A stretch of DNA of 64,000 nt, from positions 90,284,283 to 90,348,282 of the forward strand of contig NC_044277.2 in NCBI RefSeq assembly GCF_004027225.2, written 5' to 3'. This DNA is from Strigops habroptila (lineage: Eukaryota; Chordata; Aves; Psittaciformes; Psittacidae). The position numbers and the translations under genes were made by a program. A model generated the notes under the pieces. It had not been told where the DNA came from. It worked only from the letters and a program-made list of their open reading frames with translations, and searched no databases. Shown here piece by piece: positions 22,884 to 36,000 of the stretch (positions are counted from its first letter, which is position 1; the number at the start of each line of letters is the position of its first letter).

Positions 22884-22889
22884 TTTATT
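22884..22889 (-). terminator. CAP2 alternative polyadenylation signal candidate
   Basis: Minus-strand AATAAA about 1.05 kb after the stop. A further AATAAA lies at 22470-22475. Without transcript data the used site cannot be chosen. Confidence 0.3.
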
Positions 22890-23204
22890 TGGGCTCAGAA
22901 TTAGTATGACATAAATCTATGGCTTTGCTTTGTGGGCATATTTGAAATTGAGAAAGTCCTACAAAAGAGGGGAGGAAACAAGAAGATATTTTTCATGAAT
23001 ATGAGCTACAAGAGCAATATTTGAAAGGAACGTTGTTAATAAGGAAACTAGCTGGTACTTGACATATACGCCTCCCTCAGTCTTCTGAATAGGATGCAAG
23101 ATACAATGTGAAATTTTAAAGAATGAGAGATTGTCTCACAAAAAAAAGAATAATGAAAAAAAAAAGAAATCCAAGGAGCAAAACCCCTCCAAGTAATTTG
23201 CTGC

Positions 23205-23255
23205 AAGGTTTTAGTTTAAACGAGGTTTTAGCTTAAATGAGGTTTTAGCTTGAAT
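23205..23255. repeat. 17-bp unit, three tandem copies
   Basis: Copies at 23205-23221, 23222-23238 and 23239-23255 with consensus GAGGTTTTAGCTTAAAT and only one to three differences per copy. It lies inside the inferred CAP2 3'UTR. Confidence 0.9.
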
Positions 23256-23933
23256 TACTAATTTGTAAGAAATGAGAGGGCAACAGCAAGTCTGTGGACC
23301 ATAATAATCTTACCTTACACAGGGATTTTCTAAATATACATGTTAGAGAAGTGTTTGATTAAAATACTAGATTAATCATCTGTTAGCAAAATGTATTGCT
23401 CGAAGTTGTCCTTTTTTGCTTGTTTAAAACAAACGCCAGTATGATTGCCACAGAACTACAAGGAACTGCATACTTTCTAGGGGTGCATTTTTACTGCATC
23501 ATACAGCAATTGCTTCATAGGTAAAAATAAACATCTTAAAGTCTTAATGCTGTTTTTGATTAGCAGAAACATAAAAAGGAATGCACTGAAGCAAGATGAT
23601 AACAAAGTGTATCATGCAGTATTTTGGCTTAATGTATACAGTGTTTCAAACCAATGATGTGACTGGAGGGTGGGGGTTTTAATCTATTACATTCACATGA
23701 AATCATGGAGAATTAAAAATGTATGTGAAGGCAAACTGTGGAAATGTGAAAAGTACTAGGATGCCTAACAAAAGGGTGCCAGATGTGTTATAGTTTCTAG
23801 CATGCAGAGCTAATGCTTGAAGGCCTATCACAGCAGTATGAGCTACTGCTACTTCTAGTTCTTTACATTACTGCTTTGTTCATGCTGGCTGTGGTCTGGT
23901 CACTGTCAGCAAGTACTGTATGGCGGTAGGAAG

Positions 23934-24017
23934 TTAACCCACAATCTCTGCAGGTTCAGTGACCAACTTAGATCCATCCCATGCTGTCTTGAACTGTTCA
24001 GGAACCGGAAATTCTTT
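23934..24017 (-). CDS. CAP2: CAP2 last coding exon and stop
   Basis: Follows TTTCTTTCCAG. It encodes [20 protein letters not shown] and EPAEIVG before TAA (complement of 23934-23936). The C-terminal strand serves in CARP dimerisation in this family. Confidence 0.97.
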   Translation of the reverse strand, partial: KEFPVPEQFKTAWDGSKLVTEPAEIVG

Positions 24018-27000
24018 CTGGAAAGAAACAAAAGCAACAATGGTTGGTTAAATAAACAGTGGATACCTCATGAAAACTGGTGGAATACTATTAGTGCTAC
24101 ATGACTGAGAAAGCATTGATAGCTCAGACATGCCAGGATTAGAGAGAAGCCTTCTTCATTACCCTAGGAAGCTATTTTACAATGCCACACAGGAAAAAGC
24201 CTTATTGCTACCCGGTTTCAAATAGCCTTGGTATGGTACTACTTTGCAATAATCCCTCTCACACCATTATTTGGAACAACTAAGTAAATAAGCCTCAGAA
24301 ATGACTTTAGATTCTGCCAGTGTCTGGTTTGGAAGACAGTAGGAAGGATTTAGATATGGACATTTAGCGAGGAGTCTAATTTTAAGGATGAAAGCAACAT
24401 TAGAATATGGAAGAATAAAATAACACACCCTCCACACCCCCACACCCCCAATTATCATTTTAAGTGTGATACACTTCAAAAGATTCAGCATCCCTTGTGG
24501 ACTACACAAACAGAAGCAGAGCATCTAAGAAAATCTCCTTCCATTCCGTGTAGTTGGTGAAAGGATGGGAGATATTGTTGGGTCTTTCTCTGTTCCCAGT
24601 AAACAAAAAACGATGTGAAGAGAAGGGTATTTTTTTTTCATTCAGACCTCAAACAGGTGTTTCCATAGCTGGTAATTTCAGATGTTATGGTGATCTGAGG
24701 CGAGACTGATCAAAAGGACTTTTTTTTTTAAGAAATAGGTGAATATGCACCCACTGAAAATCATTTCCTGTTTAGTTATCTGAAGGTGGGCACCCAGCTG
24801 TCGCTTTTGGAAATGTGGAGCATGAGAGTTCTCTGTTACGTGTTTTCTTTTGTAAAGCTTAAACCCCTTTACCAAACAAAATTCCAGCCCCAAAGATTAA
24901 CGAGAAATTTAAGTTCTGTCTACGGCCATTCAGTGCAATTTCAACACTGCTCTGCTGAGGTAACCAGGAAACTATTACAAGCATCCTTTGCCTGCGTGAT
25001 CCCTTGCTAGTGTGTGAAGTGACAGAGCAGGACTTTACTAGAACTGCCGGTGGGCACAGTATGAAAATCTTACTAGAACAGAAAAGGAGCCAGGAAAATG
25101 CACGTGTTTAAGTGTCTTTTAAGGACGTATGTTGAAAATACTAAGACATACTACAGATGCTACCCATCTACCAACAGCTCTAGAAAAAGAAAAAAGTATA
25201 TTGTATTATTTAATCTGTAGTAGTAGTATATTTATCTCAGTTATCTTAGCATCATCACCTTCAGGTTTGAGTGCTCTTGTGTGAAGGGAGTTTCTTTGGG
25301 AAATTATGTTTAGATGTCAAAAAAGAAAATTAAATGGACAGGAGATGAAGCCATTAGCTATCAAAATGGAAAGAAAGAACATCATGTCTTTCTTTGAAAT
25401 TACTTTACGCCCCAGCAAATGAGGAGTTCTTCCTGCACCGATAGCTGAGATATCTGTACATAGAAATTCAGTTCGTTTAGATAACTATTTGGTGATGTGG
25501 TATGTGTAGTATATTAGTTTATTTCCCAGCAGTTTAAGTGCTGTTAGCTACCAAGGCTGGTGGGGAAGGAGGAGGAAAGCTTTAAAATATCTCACTCACA
25601 TAATCACCATCTTGGGGGATGAGGATGTTCATTTCGGATGACTTGGCACTCACAATCTCACAATCTAATGATTCCTCACTGAGGTAGATGTGGCAGCCTT
25701 CTGTTTTGTTAATAGAAATGGTTGGCACTTTCCCCATCACCTGCAAAATAAAATCTACTTCATATCAAATCTTAAAATGCACACAAAGATACTGTTAATA
25801 AAATTCTCATTGCCTGCCAGGTCTAATTTTGGCCAACAACATCTGATCTGTGTGTCAGCTGCCTGCATGATGCTTGTATTTGATTTGTTAGACACGGTGG
25901 AAATTCTTGGTGGTGGTAACAAAGATCTGTACAAAACAGCAGACTGATATACAGCAAGCTTTTAATATACCATTTGATGAAAGTGCTTCCCTGATTCTCT
26001 CTAATTTCAGTGACACTTTTGTGTGGATGTTTAGGCCGTGTTCACCTTCCTCATCAGTGAGAACTGATTAAGAAATCAAACATGTCAGCTCCAACCCAGT
26101 AAGGGCAAATGAAAGATCCCAGCATATAGCAGTACTCAACAAGTGATTTGTAATGTGTTCTAAAGACTTCAAAGCTCTTCCAGGCTTTACAGCATAAAAT
26201 AGGAAACGTGTTTTATCTCCTTCAGGCAAGCTACAGTTCTGAAAATGTACTGAGATCAATTTAATTAAATCTCTAAAGGTATTTCTTATGTCACTTTAAA
26301 AGCAAGCACAAGATTTACTTGAGGGTAAAAGGGAAATCTTCTCTTGTTTACAATTCTGTGGATAAAAAGATTTCTTCATGGCTGACTGGCTGACTCGCTG
26401 GTTGTCAGTAAAAATTCCTTCCTCTCCTCCTGCCCTCTCTAAGCAGGGGCAGCAACATACTCTAGACAATGCATCAAAAGGGCTGAGGTTACTCCAAGCC
26501 ATAAAACAGTAACAGCATGTGATATATACGTACTCGTTAATGAAAAAGTGCCTCGCATCATTCAAGTTAAGAATATATTTTCAGTTTCAGTTCCTTAAAT
26601 GTGACAGCAACCAAAGAACAAGTGGTCTGTTCTCTTGCATCTCACCCTGATCCTGAAGTCTGATCTGTGTAGTGGATCAATGCATCTTAAACTGTCTTTT
26701 CTTTAATGGGTTCGCATGCAACAGAGAACAAAAGGAGGGTGTGTTTAAAAAAAATTTGCAAACATCTGGCAAGAAAAGAAATACCATGAGAGTATCATAA
26801 TAAATGAGAGAGAGTAATAAATGAGAGAAAGGAGAGCCAAGCAATACGGCAATGAAGTAACTATAGCAAAATCTGTAGGATGAATTTACTGAAATTTGTT
26901 GCATTAACATATCATGTATTTGGAAATTATAAGATCAGGTCTTCAAAATACTGAGAAAATTGAGGTGCTCAGCATTTGGCATTGTCAAACCCTACAGAAA

Positions 27001-30000
27001 CTGCCTGATTCAAGTGGCATATAGCATATAACCAGACACTGCCTTCTTAAGTGGAACTCTACTCTGTGGCATAGCTTTATGTAATATTCATAGAACCTGC
27101 TTAATCAAAAGAATTTAGATTCTTAAAGAAGATATTTCCCCTTTATTTGAGTATTAAGAAGCTTTAGTTTCACTATTCATTACATATGAATTTTTCAGCT
27201 CTCATGAATACTTCTAGAGGTAATGATAAAAATCTAATTATTTTAAAAAGTACTCAAATAGATGTCTGGGATTTTTAACTAACTGCCTCTGCCATAAGAA
27301 GACATGTAGGGATCATGGATAACACTGCTCGTTACAGTTCAGAAGATGATGCACAGCTAGTAGCAACGTCAGCCATTTGCATGAGGTTCAAAATATAAGA
27401 AATATCTTCCCATTATTGCATGTGGTGGCTGTGACCAGCATTTCTCCAGTATGGAGAAGGACTGTCTACATGTAATGTCATACAGCAGGCACAGCCTTTT
27501 AAGCGAAAGGCCTCACTTTGAAGACCGGCAGTTTGATATAATTTAATAAACATCTCATTTCTTTTTCTCTTAAAAGAATACATCCTAAAGTCCCTGTTGA
27601 GACTTGGCCATGTATCTTGGACACAACCCAGTATTAAAGCATGTATAGTTAGCCCTTTTTGGAATGGGATGATTGAAATGCTGCAAGTATCAGGCAGACT
27701 GCTCTATTTTGGATGAGGCAAGTGTCCCCAGTAGGGAGGGCAATGTATGGATTTAAAATATATATATCTTCTTTTCATGAGAACCCCAAGGAAGATGATC
27801 TTTGATGAAGCTTTGTTTACTAGTTATCAGAGACAAAATCAGTAGAGGCTCATAGCCCATTTGTAGGCAAGTGACTACATTACTTACTCAGGTAATGTGT
27901 CACGTCACTGGCAGGGGAGATTTTTGAAACCCTGGCACCTACTTTTACTTTATGTCATTTAGTTGTCCTTTGACAGTCTATCTGAGCATTTCCACTGAGA
28001 GAATAAGAAAAAGAAATAGCCATCTTCTGGGTTTAGAAATCAATTAGCTAACTGCCAGGATTTGTCCCATAAGCACCACTGGACTTTCAAGTATTAGGAG
28101 CTGTTTAGCGTGAAAGCAAGAAAATTAGGGCCAGAAGTAACAGTTCTTATAGTGTATACAGATCTCTCAGCTTCACTGGAACCAGAAGGGACTGGGCTAA
28201 GGGAGGTTTGCTCAGTGATGGTCAATAGTTTTCATAGGCATTTTCTGAATAGATCATCAAAATTTAATGCATATGAGGATATATTTGGATGCATCAATCT
28301 CTTGATTTTGTTGTGCTACTGTGAGTTTTAAAATCTCTTGTAGCTACATGTTGGGCTTTTTTTGCCTGCTTGTTCTCTATCTTTGTTTTTTCCAAATAGA
28401 TACTTACCTGAATCTGAATATCCCTGGAATTGATCACTTCCACGATTCCCACAACATTGTCAAACACAAGGCCGAATTTTTTACAGTTGTCTAAAATAAA
28501 AGCAGTCATAAATAAGAAAGGCAAGATAAAAGCAAATATATGCACACCTGCTGCATTAACTATGAAAATCACCAGTCTTGCACTGCATAGCTGAGAGACT
28601 TTACTCACGTGACCAATCCATTACAGTGAATGGAATGATTCAGATGCATTATTAATCACAGAAGTCAGTTTTTTCAAGACTGGCATTTAAAACCCAGCTG
28701 AGCTATCCACTCACCAATAGTAATTGAATTGATTTTTCCTTTTATCTGAAGTGTAGATTTGTTACACTTAAAAATGTAGGCCACTTGCTTGAGTTCAGTG
28801 TTGGTAATGACCAGGTCATTCTTATCCTCTTGATATTCCTATTTCAAAAGAAAGTTTATTTAATTGGTTGTCTTTAACTTGCTAACAGTCAGACAGAATT
28901 TAGAACAACTTATCCTCGAGTCATTGCATCTTCAGTTACAACAGAGCAATATCCTTCCTGTGGCTTAAAAATGTAATCTGCTTGGTGACTGGGTATTTCA
29001 CCTAATTCACCCTTAGATGACAAGCTGCAGAACTGAAGAACTTAGCATAGGCCATGACAAAATCCATAGATTTTGTAGCAAAGACAATTTAAAAATGTAC
29101 TCACAAAACTGTTGCTTGGCTCCCATCCAATTTAGACCAGCACCGTGAAGAACAGAGAAAGTTTTTGTTCCCCCAAATATTATAAAATGCTCTATACCAT
29201 GTGTTATGAACTGGTGCAGGCATTACCATATACAATAGAGTAATAGGTGAAGAAATTTCCTTTCATTATGAAGCATGAAAGGAAATTTACACTCCGTGGA
29301 TGTCCAGGAAAGACTAGGGATCCACAAGGAAAGTTCCAGGTACTGTAACTGTAAGGCAACATAACCCTGGCAAACTGACTACACCTTATGCAAACTCAAC
29401 TCCCCAGTAATCACTGCGTGTATAAACTGCATGACTAAACTGCATATTGTTTTCCCCCTCTTTTAACCAACACAGTCACATGAATTTTCACTCATACATT
29501 CTTTGGTTTATGCCTACATAAATTAACATCCAAACTTCAAACAAATCTACCTTTTCCATCTGTAAATTGAGCAAATGGAAAACACTCCTTGACTTTTAAG
29601 CATGGGAGACATACTTGCTTGGATTGGTTGATAAAAAATGAATATATAATTCCATTGGTTAACAAAGGTGGAGAAAGTGCTCTGTGATAAAACATTTATC
29701 TCTCACTCGCACGAATGGCCTGCAAGAAGGGATTTTAACTGGAGTTCTCCACTGGACTTGTTTCTGGGGGATCGTCTGATTTTGCAAGGAATTTATATCC
29801 TGGTTTGAACATTTTTCAGTTCAGATGAATTAGTATATGATTCTCACAGACGAATTAATTTCAGATGCTACAGAATAGTAAAAACTAAACTGTAGCAAGG
29901 CAGAGCAATGCAAGACTCAGCCCATTTTTGTTGCAACTTTGACTTGTTGCACCTGGACCATGGAGAGCCTGTTGCAAGACGTTTCAGAGCTCAACTCGGT

Positions 30001-33000
30001 TTGCAACATGCAGGCTGCAATTCAGAGGTATGACTGGAACTCACCACTCTCCACTTCTTTCCCTCTAGCTCCAAGACAGGGGCATGGCTCTGCTGCGGGG
30101 AATTCTTGGGAGAGGTGGGACTTGGAGTATGGCTTTTTGTTGGAGAACGAACAGATGGACCTTGGGCGCGTAGGCTAGGGTTCTTGTGAGTCTTCTGGTC
30201 ATCAGAGACATGCCGAAGCCCTAAACAGAAAGGGTGTTCATGAAAGAGAGTCTGTTTTCCAGTCCTAAGGGTGTTCATATTTAAGCAGGAAGGGCTTATT
30301 TGTAATTGTGTTAAATTATTCTGTGAGTTTAAATTCTTTATTTCCTCAAGGTTGTCTGGGCAATGATCTGAAGTGTAACTGCCTACATTTGTTAGCAGTT
30401 TCTATAAAACCTCTTTTTCTGCACGTAAGCTGTAACAGGAAATGCCACAATGTCTTCTAGTCCCTCTCTGTCTGTAGCAAGCTCTGAGAGCTTATGATAA
30501 CATACTTATTCATCCATAAAAATGAGATTATTTTTCTAATTTATGACAATATTTGACCTATCCCTGCAGCATTAAAGGCAGCTATATCAATCCTACATAT
30601 TTAAAATCACAGCCATCCACTGTAGGTACAACTGTCCAGTGTTAATACAAAAAGCTTTATTACTGTAGTCCACACAGATCTAAGAGCCATACCTTTTCAC
30701 ATAGCATTTAACACAATGTGACACAGATTGGGACACTGAATGTGAATCAGAAAGGGGGATAAATTTTTATTGCAATTGCAACTTAGAGGTTCACCAGCTA
30801 CTGGGGATTGAAGATGTCCAGCTTGGCTGCCTTAAAATTTAAAGGATACCTCTAAATACATGGTGTGAATTTCAGGCATGCTTAATGTATTTGGGTGCTG
30901 TTGTTCCTAAAGGAGGTTTTGGTATGCGATCTCATCCACCAGACTCCCTGGAAGCCTCAGAAGTTGCTCAAATGCAACTTAAAAATGCAGTGGAACTTAG
31001 GTTAATATACATATGGCAACTCTTGATATAGTTTGACTCATGGATCAAAATTTGATTTCTCCTGACCTTTGGTAATTGCCTCTCCCTGGTTAAGCTGTGC
31101 AAATAGGGCAGAGCGAGATGCAGTTCCTTCATCGTTTACAGTTTCTGTATCGAAGATGGGGGGAGGTCCAGGTGGTGGCGGTGGTGGCGGCGGTGGTGGG
31201 GAGAGGCACGAGCTGCTTGTTAGAACAGACCTCATAGACATGGGTGATGCTACAGGACCCTGTTTGAGATAGATGGAAATTATTTTACATACAGTGTTTC
31301 AAGGAACATTGTATTATGATAACTCTTACTTACTAATATCCTTCAATGCTGTGAGTTTGTCTGACTTGAGGCAGCTGCTGGCTCAGAAGAATTTCTGGCA
31401 CCGTTATCAGATATAATACTGTGAATCTTCCCCTGCTTCCAAGCAGGCAAGGCTGGAAGGACTGACAGTCCACACCACTATCTTACTGCAGAACTACTCC
31501 ACCTAAAATATTTCTCAAAATAGTGGTCGAGACTGATGTTAGAAATCTTTAATAGTAAAGATTCCATAATTTATTCCAGTGTTTTCTTACATGAAAGGGA
31601 AAATGTCTCTTTTTTTTTAAATACCAAATCCAGTTAACTATAGCTTGGTCTGCATTCAGAAACATACAGAAAATGTTTTCATCTAACCCAAGTAACTGCG
31701 AGGGTCATGAACATACATATGCAATGTAATACATATGTACACATGTAATACATATGCAGCAGGCTAAATTGTAGGCAAGATGTAAAATGTTATTCTTCAG
31801 ACTGTTCAAGTCATCTGCAAAGCTTCAAATACAACAGAATGTAAAACTGTGGTGATTGAAGTCTCTTATTTCTGAAATTTGGTTTTTGAGATGTTAGTTC
31901 AATTTCTCAAATTCGTTTTTCTTTTTTTCAGTTGCAGGAGATCCCAGCACACAGGTAATGAGTGAGGGCAGCCTTGGTAGAGTAAGTAATCCAATCTTCC
32001 TTTCAGTTTGCATAACCAAAAGTACATCTTTAGGTCTGAATGATAATGCTTACACATAGAATAATATCAAACAGGCAGAAAATTGGAATAATGATCTGAT
32101 TAAAATTTTATGTGTCCTAATAATATGTTAGATAGAACTGAGAAACTGAGAATCGCTTTTTCTCTCTTGCCACTGAGTGTCACTCTGATCCTACCTCTCT
32201 ACGGCAGATCAGGGACTCTTTTAAAAGAACTGTTGTGAAAAATTAGGTTGGCTCTGATGCATTTAGCTGGCTATACAGACATGCACTGCACCAGTACATG
32301 TATATTAGGTGGGCAGACAGAATGGGAAAATATCAGTGATTTACAGAGTCACAGCTCCTCTAACTGGCTCCCTTTGTTAAGAGATACAGGTTGTTAGAAG
32401 TGCATCCCTGGTAATCTATACTGTAAATGGATACTGCTTAGCTGGACTCAGAGGATATATTTTACCATTGATGATGCCATTTCTTTCTGCTTTCCACTAA
32501 ACTGAAACAGCAAAATATCCATGTGGTTCATGTATCTCACATGAGTGAAAACTGTAGCTATTTTTTAAGAAGTAAACTTGTTCTGGCCTGTAATCCCAAA
32601 CCTATAATGGGAAAGGGCCTGAGGTGAACAGGCTCTCTGTGTTTTTACTCTTCAGACATACTCTTTTATTTATGTTATTAAAAAAAAAAAGCAGCTTGGC
32701 ACATTTGAGTAAGTAACTGCATTCAAACCTCTTAGTCATTATGACCCTAATTAGAGTAGTATGGAAAAGGAATAATATTAGTTAACCTCTTAATGTACAC
32801 CCCCTTTTGGCACATACATCTTCAGCATATAAATACTGTTGCATTTGAAGGAGCTGTTTATGGACTATGTTAGCGATGAAGACATAGCAAAATTCTTTGC
32901 CATGTTAGTGGCATTAAAACTGCATTGCACAAAAAGGACTGCTGAATTCCTGGTACTTTGGTGAGTAATGAAAGTGGTGTAGTGGTACAGTTTGATTGTT

Positions 33001-36000
33001 TCTGGAATGAGCTCTCTTCTATGCTAGTAAATCTTTTTGATCAAATATAAACATATAAGAAGAATCCCCTTTTGGAATTGATTATCATTTATTGTCAAGA
33101 TGTACCAGAACTGGTATGGATTGCTTTTAGAGACATTTCATTGTTGCATGAATACATTTAACTCAAAGTGTTTCTGCTTACATACTTAGTAGTTGTAGGT
33201 CATTGTTTTAGGCTAGGGACAACTTATTCACAGGGCTTTCAAATTACAGTGCCTGCCTTTCTGCCTCTGCTAATGCCAGTAATGTCACCTGCAGCAGAGT
33301 CAGCACAACTGTGAATTATTATAATAAAAACCCCCAAAAGAATATAAGTGAATTTAGTGGCACAATCAGTTGTTGCTGCCTGAGGTGCAACAGAGATCTT
33401 CCCTATCTGTTGCCTGCAACCATAGCAACTGAATCCACTTTGTCCTGGTTATCCAGGATTATGAACATTGCATTTGCAGGGCTTTTTAAAATACTCAGGG
33501 TACGCAGAAATGGCACTCATCATTCACAATACAGTGTATGCTTTATGGGAGGAGTAGTGGTAGTGGTTAATAACTTATAGTCTGAGATAAAAATCTGATT
33601 TCTCAAACTCCAGGTTGACATCTGATTTCCCAAACATACCTTATTGCTGCCACCTGCATGAATACAGTGCTCCGATTTTCTAGAAACTTGTGTGCATAAC
33701 ACTCATATTCGTTTGGAACTAACACCAGTTAAATTCTGCAAAGGCTGCAAAGATGCATGAGAGAAAAAAAGATGTAGAAGTTATCTGGGTATTCTGTGTA
33801 CAACACAGGGTGGTGAGTCACTCTGCCAGTCTCTATGCTTAAAGTGTCAAATGGAAGGCAATCACAGATCTTGCAGGAGACTCCAGGCTCAGCTGATGTT
33901 GCTGAATAGTGCTTCAAATGCAGTGTCCCAAATGGCAATGAAAGTATGGCAATGTCTGTGTAACTGAGGGAAAGCAAAACTCAGAGGGATTTATCTGTGG
34001 AAGTGGATGATCTCTCTCCCAAAACTCCAAAAGAACTATCCTGTGAAAGTACAGACAGAAAGGAAGGATTTTAAATACATCAATCAAGCCTGGACGTGGT
34101 TTTGTATGACTGAAGAATGTCTTTTCAAGAAAGAGCAGAGGTGGGAAGGGATCTGAGAAACTAGGAGCATCTTTCCCTTCCAGAGCAATACTGATGAAAA
34201 GACAACTTTAGTAAAAAATCTCAATCCTTGACTGAAGGAGTGAAGACATTCTAGTCCTTTGAGTGGGTTTCAAGAGTAGGAAAAAAAATTATCCCTTTCA
34301 CTCATGCTTCCTCCTCTTTCCTTTACAAGCTTGGTCCCTCCACCAGAGTCAGTGGCTAGCTCCACTGGGCTCAAAAGATTATGAGTGAGATCTAATTAAG
34401 AACACAGGAGCTGTCACAAGGTCTCAGAAGACACGTGTGGAGTTCAGTCACCCTTCTCACTTTTCCTCTTAATATTGGGTAGTCACAGAAATAAGAGATG
34501 GACTGAACTGCTGTTGTTAACTTTTGTCCTGTATGATTCTTGTTTAGTTTATGACCTGAGCTACAGCTACACAAACTAACAGATATTGTATCACAACATT
34601 TTCAATTGTTGTCTGAATAGCTACAGCCATTCTGGAAATGGGAAACAGTTTCAATCATAAATTACACCAAGGCAAAAATGAAGGACAAATCGAAGGAAAA
34701 AAGGTTGCTAAAGTACAGGGAGGGACTAACTGGCCCACTGTAGACGTCTCGTCTTATGGCATGGACACATCCAGTAGGACAATTTCCCACTGCAATAGAA
34801 CAGCATGGAAAAGACAGACAAGTTTCACTAACGAGGAAGCATACAGAGACTTGCTTTAAAGAAGGGTTCAGTCTTACTCTGGCTTTTGTCTTCTTTTCTT
34901 TGCCATTTTGATTTACTTGACTGAAATCAAACGTTCAAGTGAGCTGAAATTCTTTGTGGGAAGAGTGACTCAGGAACAATCTAACAAGGGGACAGAAAGC
35001 ACAAAAGTGAACTGGAAATGCAGAAAACAGGTTGCACTTCTTGCATTCCCTGCATGCCATAAAGATGGGACCTGTGCTGCACTCAAAGATGGTGATGCAA
35101 AGGGCAGTTTTCAAGTCAGCCCAGTGAAGTGGTTCCAGGAACTTTCTTTTTTCATTAGTTTTGACCTCTATTAATACATAGACCTCCAAGTTACCAAGCT
35201 AAGTCACTAGCAGTTGGTTTGCTTTCCTTAGTCACCCTTCTAAGACCACTTACATCCTCAGGCTCTAGAATATTTCTGAACCAGGCTCTTAAACTGTTCT
35301 GGTATCTGGCAATGCTTGTGTATAGTCCTATCCAATTTCAACTAGAGTGCCCTTCACAAAGTCCATTCATTTCTGTTCTTTATAGGGTGGTGTTTGTGAG
35401 AGCTGCTGGGAATAAAATAGCATGTTATATGCCCACAAAAGTTCATCTATCCTAAAGCAGCAGGTGCTTACCAGCTTTGCTATCTGCAAACAACTCTTCA
35501 GATTAACTTCAAGCAGATGTTAACAACAGCGTATCTTTACACAAAGAATATTAAGAGCCATTTGGACTAGCAGAGGCGGTTATTTGCAAGCCGCCTTTCT
35601 TCCTCTTTTATTTCAGCTGTTTGCCTCGGTAACAGCTGCTGCTCTCAGTGCTGTGGTGTCTATAGACATCATGTCAAATTATGCTGATAGCTGACAGCTC
35701 CCATTAACATGTTGGTGTGGCCATTTTTCCATCGTTTGCGAATACGCCACTTGTAAGAATTATCAGGGGAACAGATAGCTTCAGCCTTACTTGGTGAGAA
35801 TGTAACACAAAAATAAGCCATTAACTTTTAACCTGCTAGCTTTGTGTCACAGTGCACTTGATGTGCTTTAAACCTTGCTCCTGGAGCTTTCTGATATGGG
35901 GAAATGTAATTGTCTGAGTAAGGTCCTATCAAGAACAGGAGATGGGGCCCCTGTGGCCCCACAGATCTGTGGGGGATGGAACATTCCAGAAATTTCCTCC

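Larger units (their letters stand above)
22750..23933 (-). other. CAP2: CAP2 3' untranslated region (inferred extent)
   Basis: AT-rich sequence after the stop down to the preferred poly(A) signal at 22767-22772. It contains three copies of a 17-bp unit at 23205-23255. The end is inferred from signals only. Confidence 0.55.

Noticed and set aside
31067-31259. CAP1 rather than CAP2 as the gene identity
   Set aside because: The linker [14 protein letters not shown], the [11 protein letters not shown] segment and the EPAEI C-terminus fit CAP2. CAP1 has different residues at these places, and the NUP153/FAM8A1 neighbourhood is that of CAP2.
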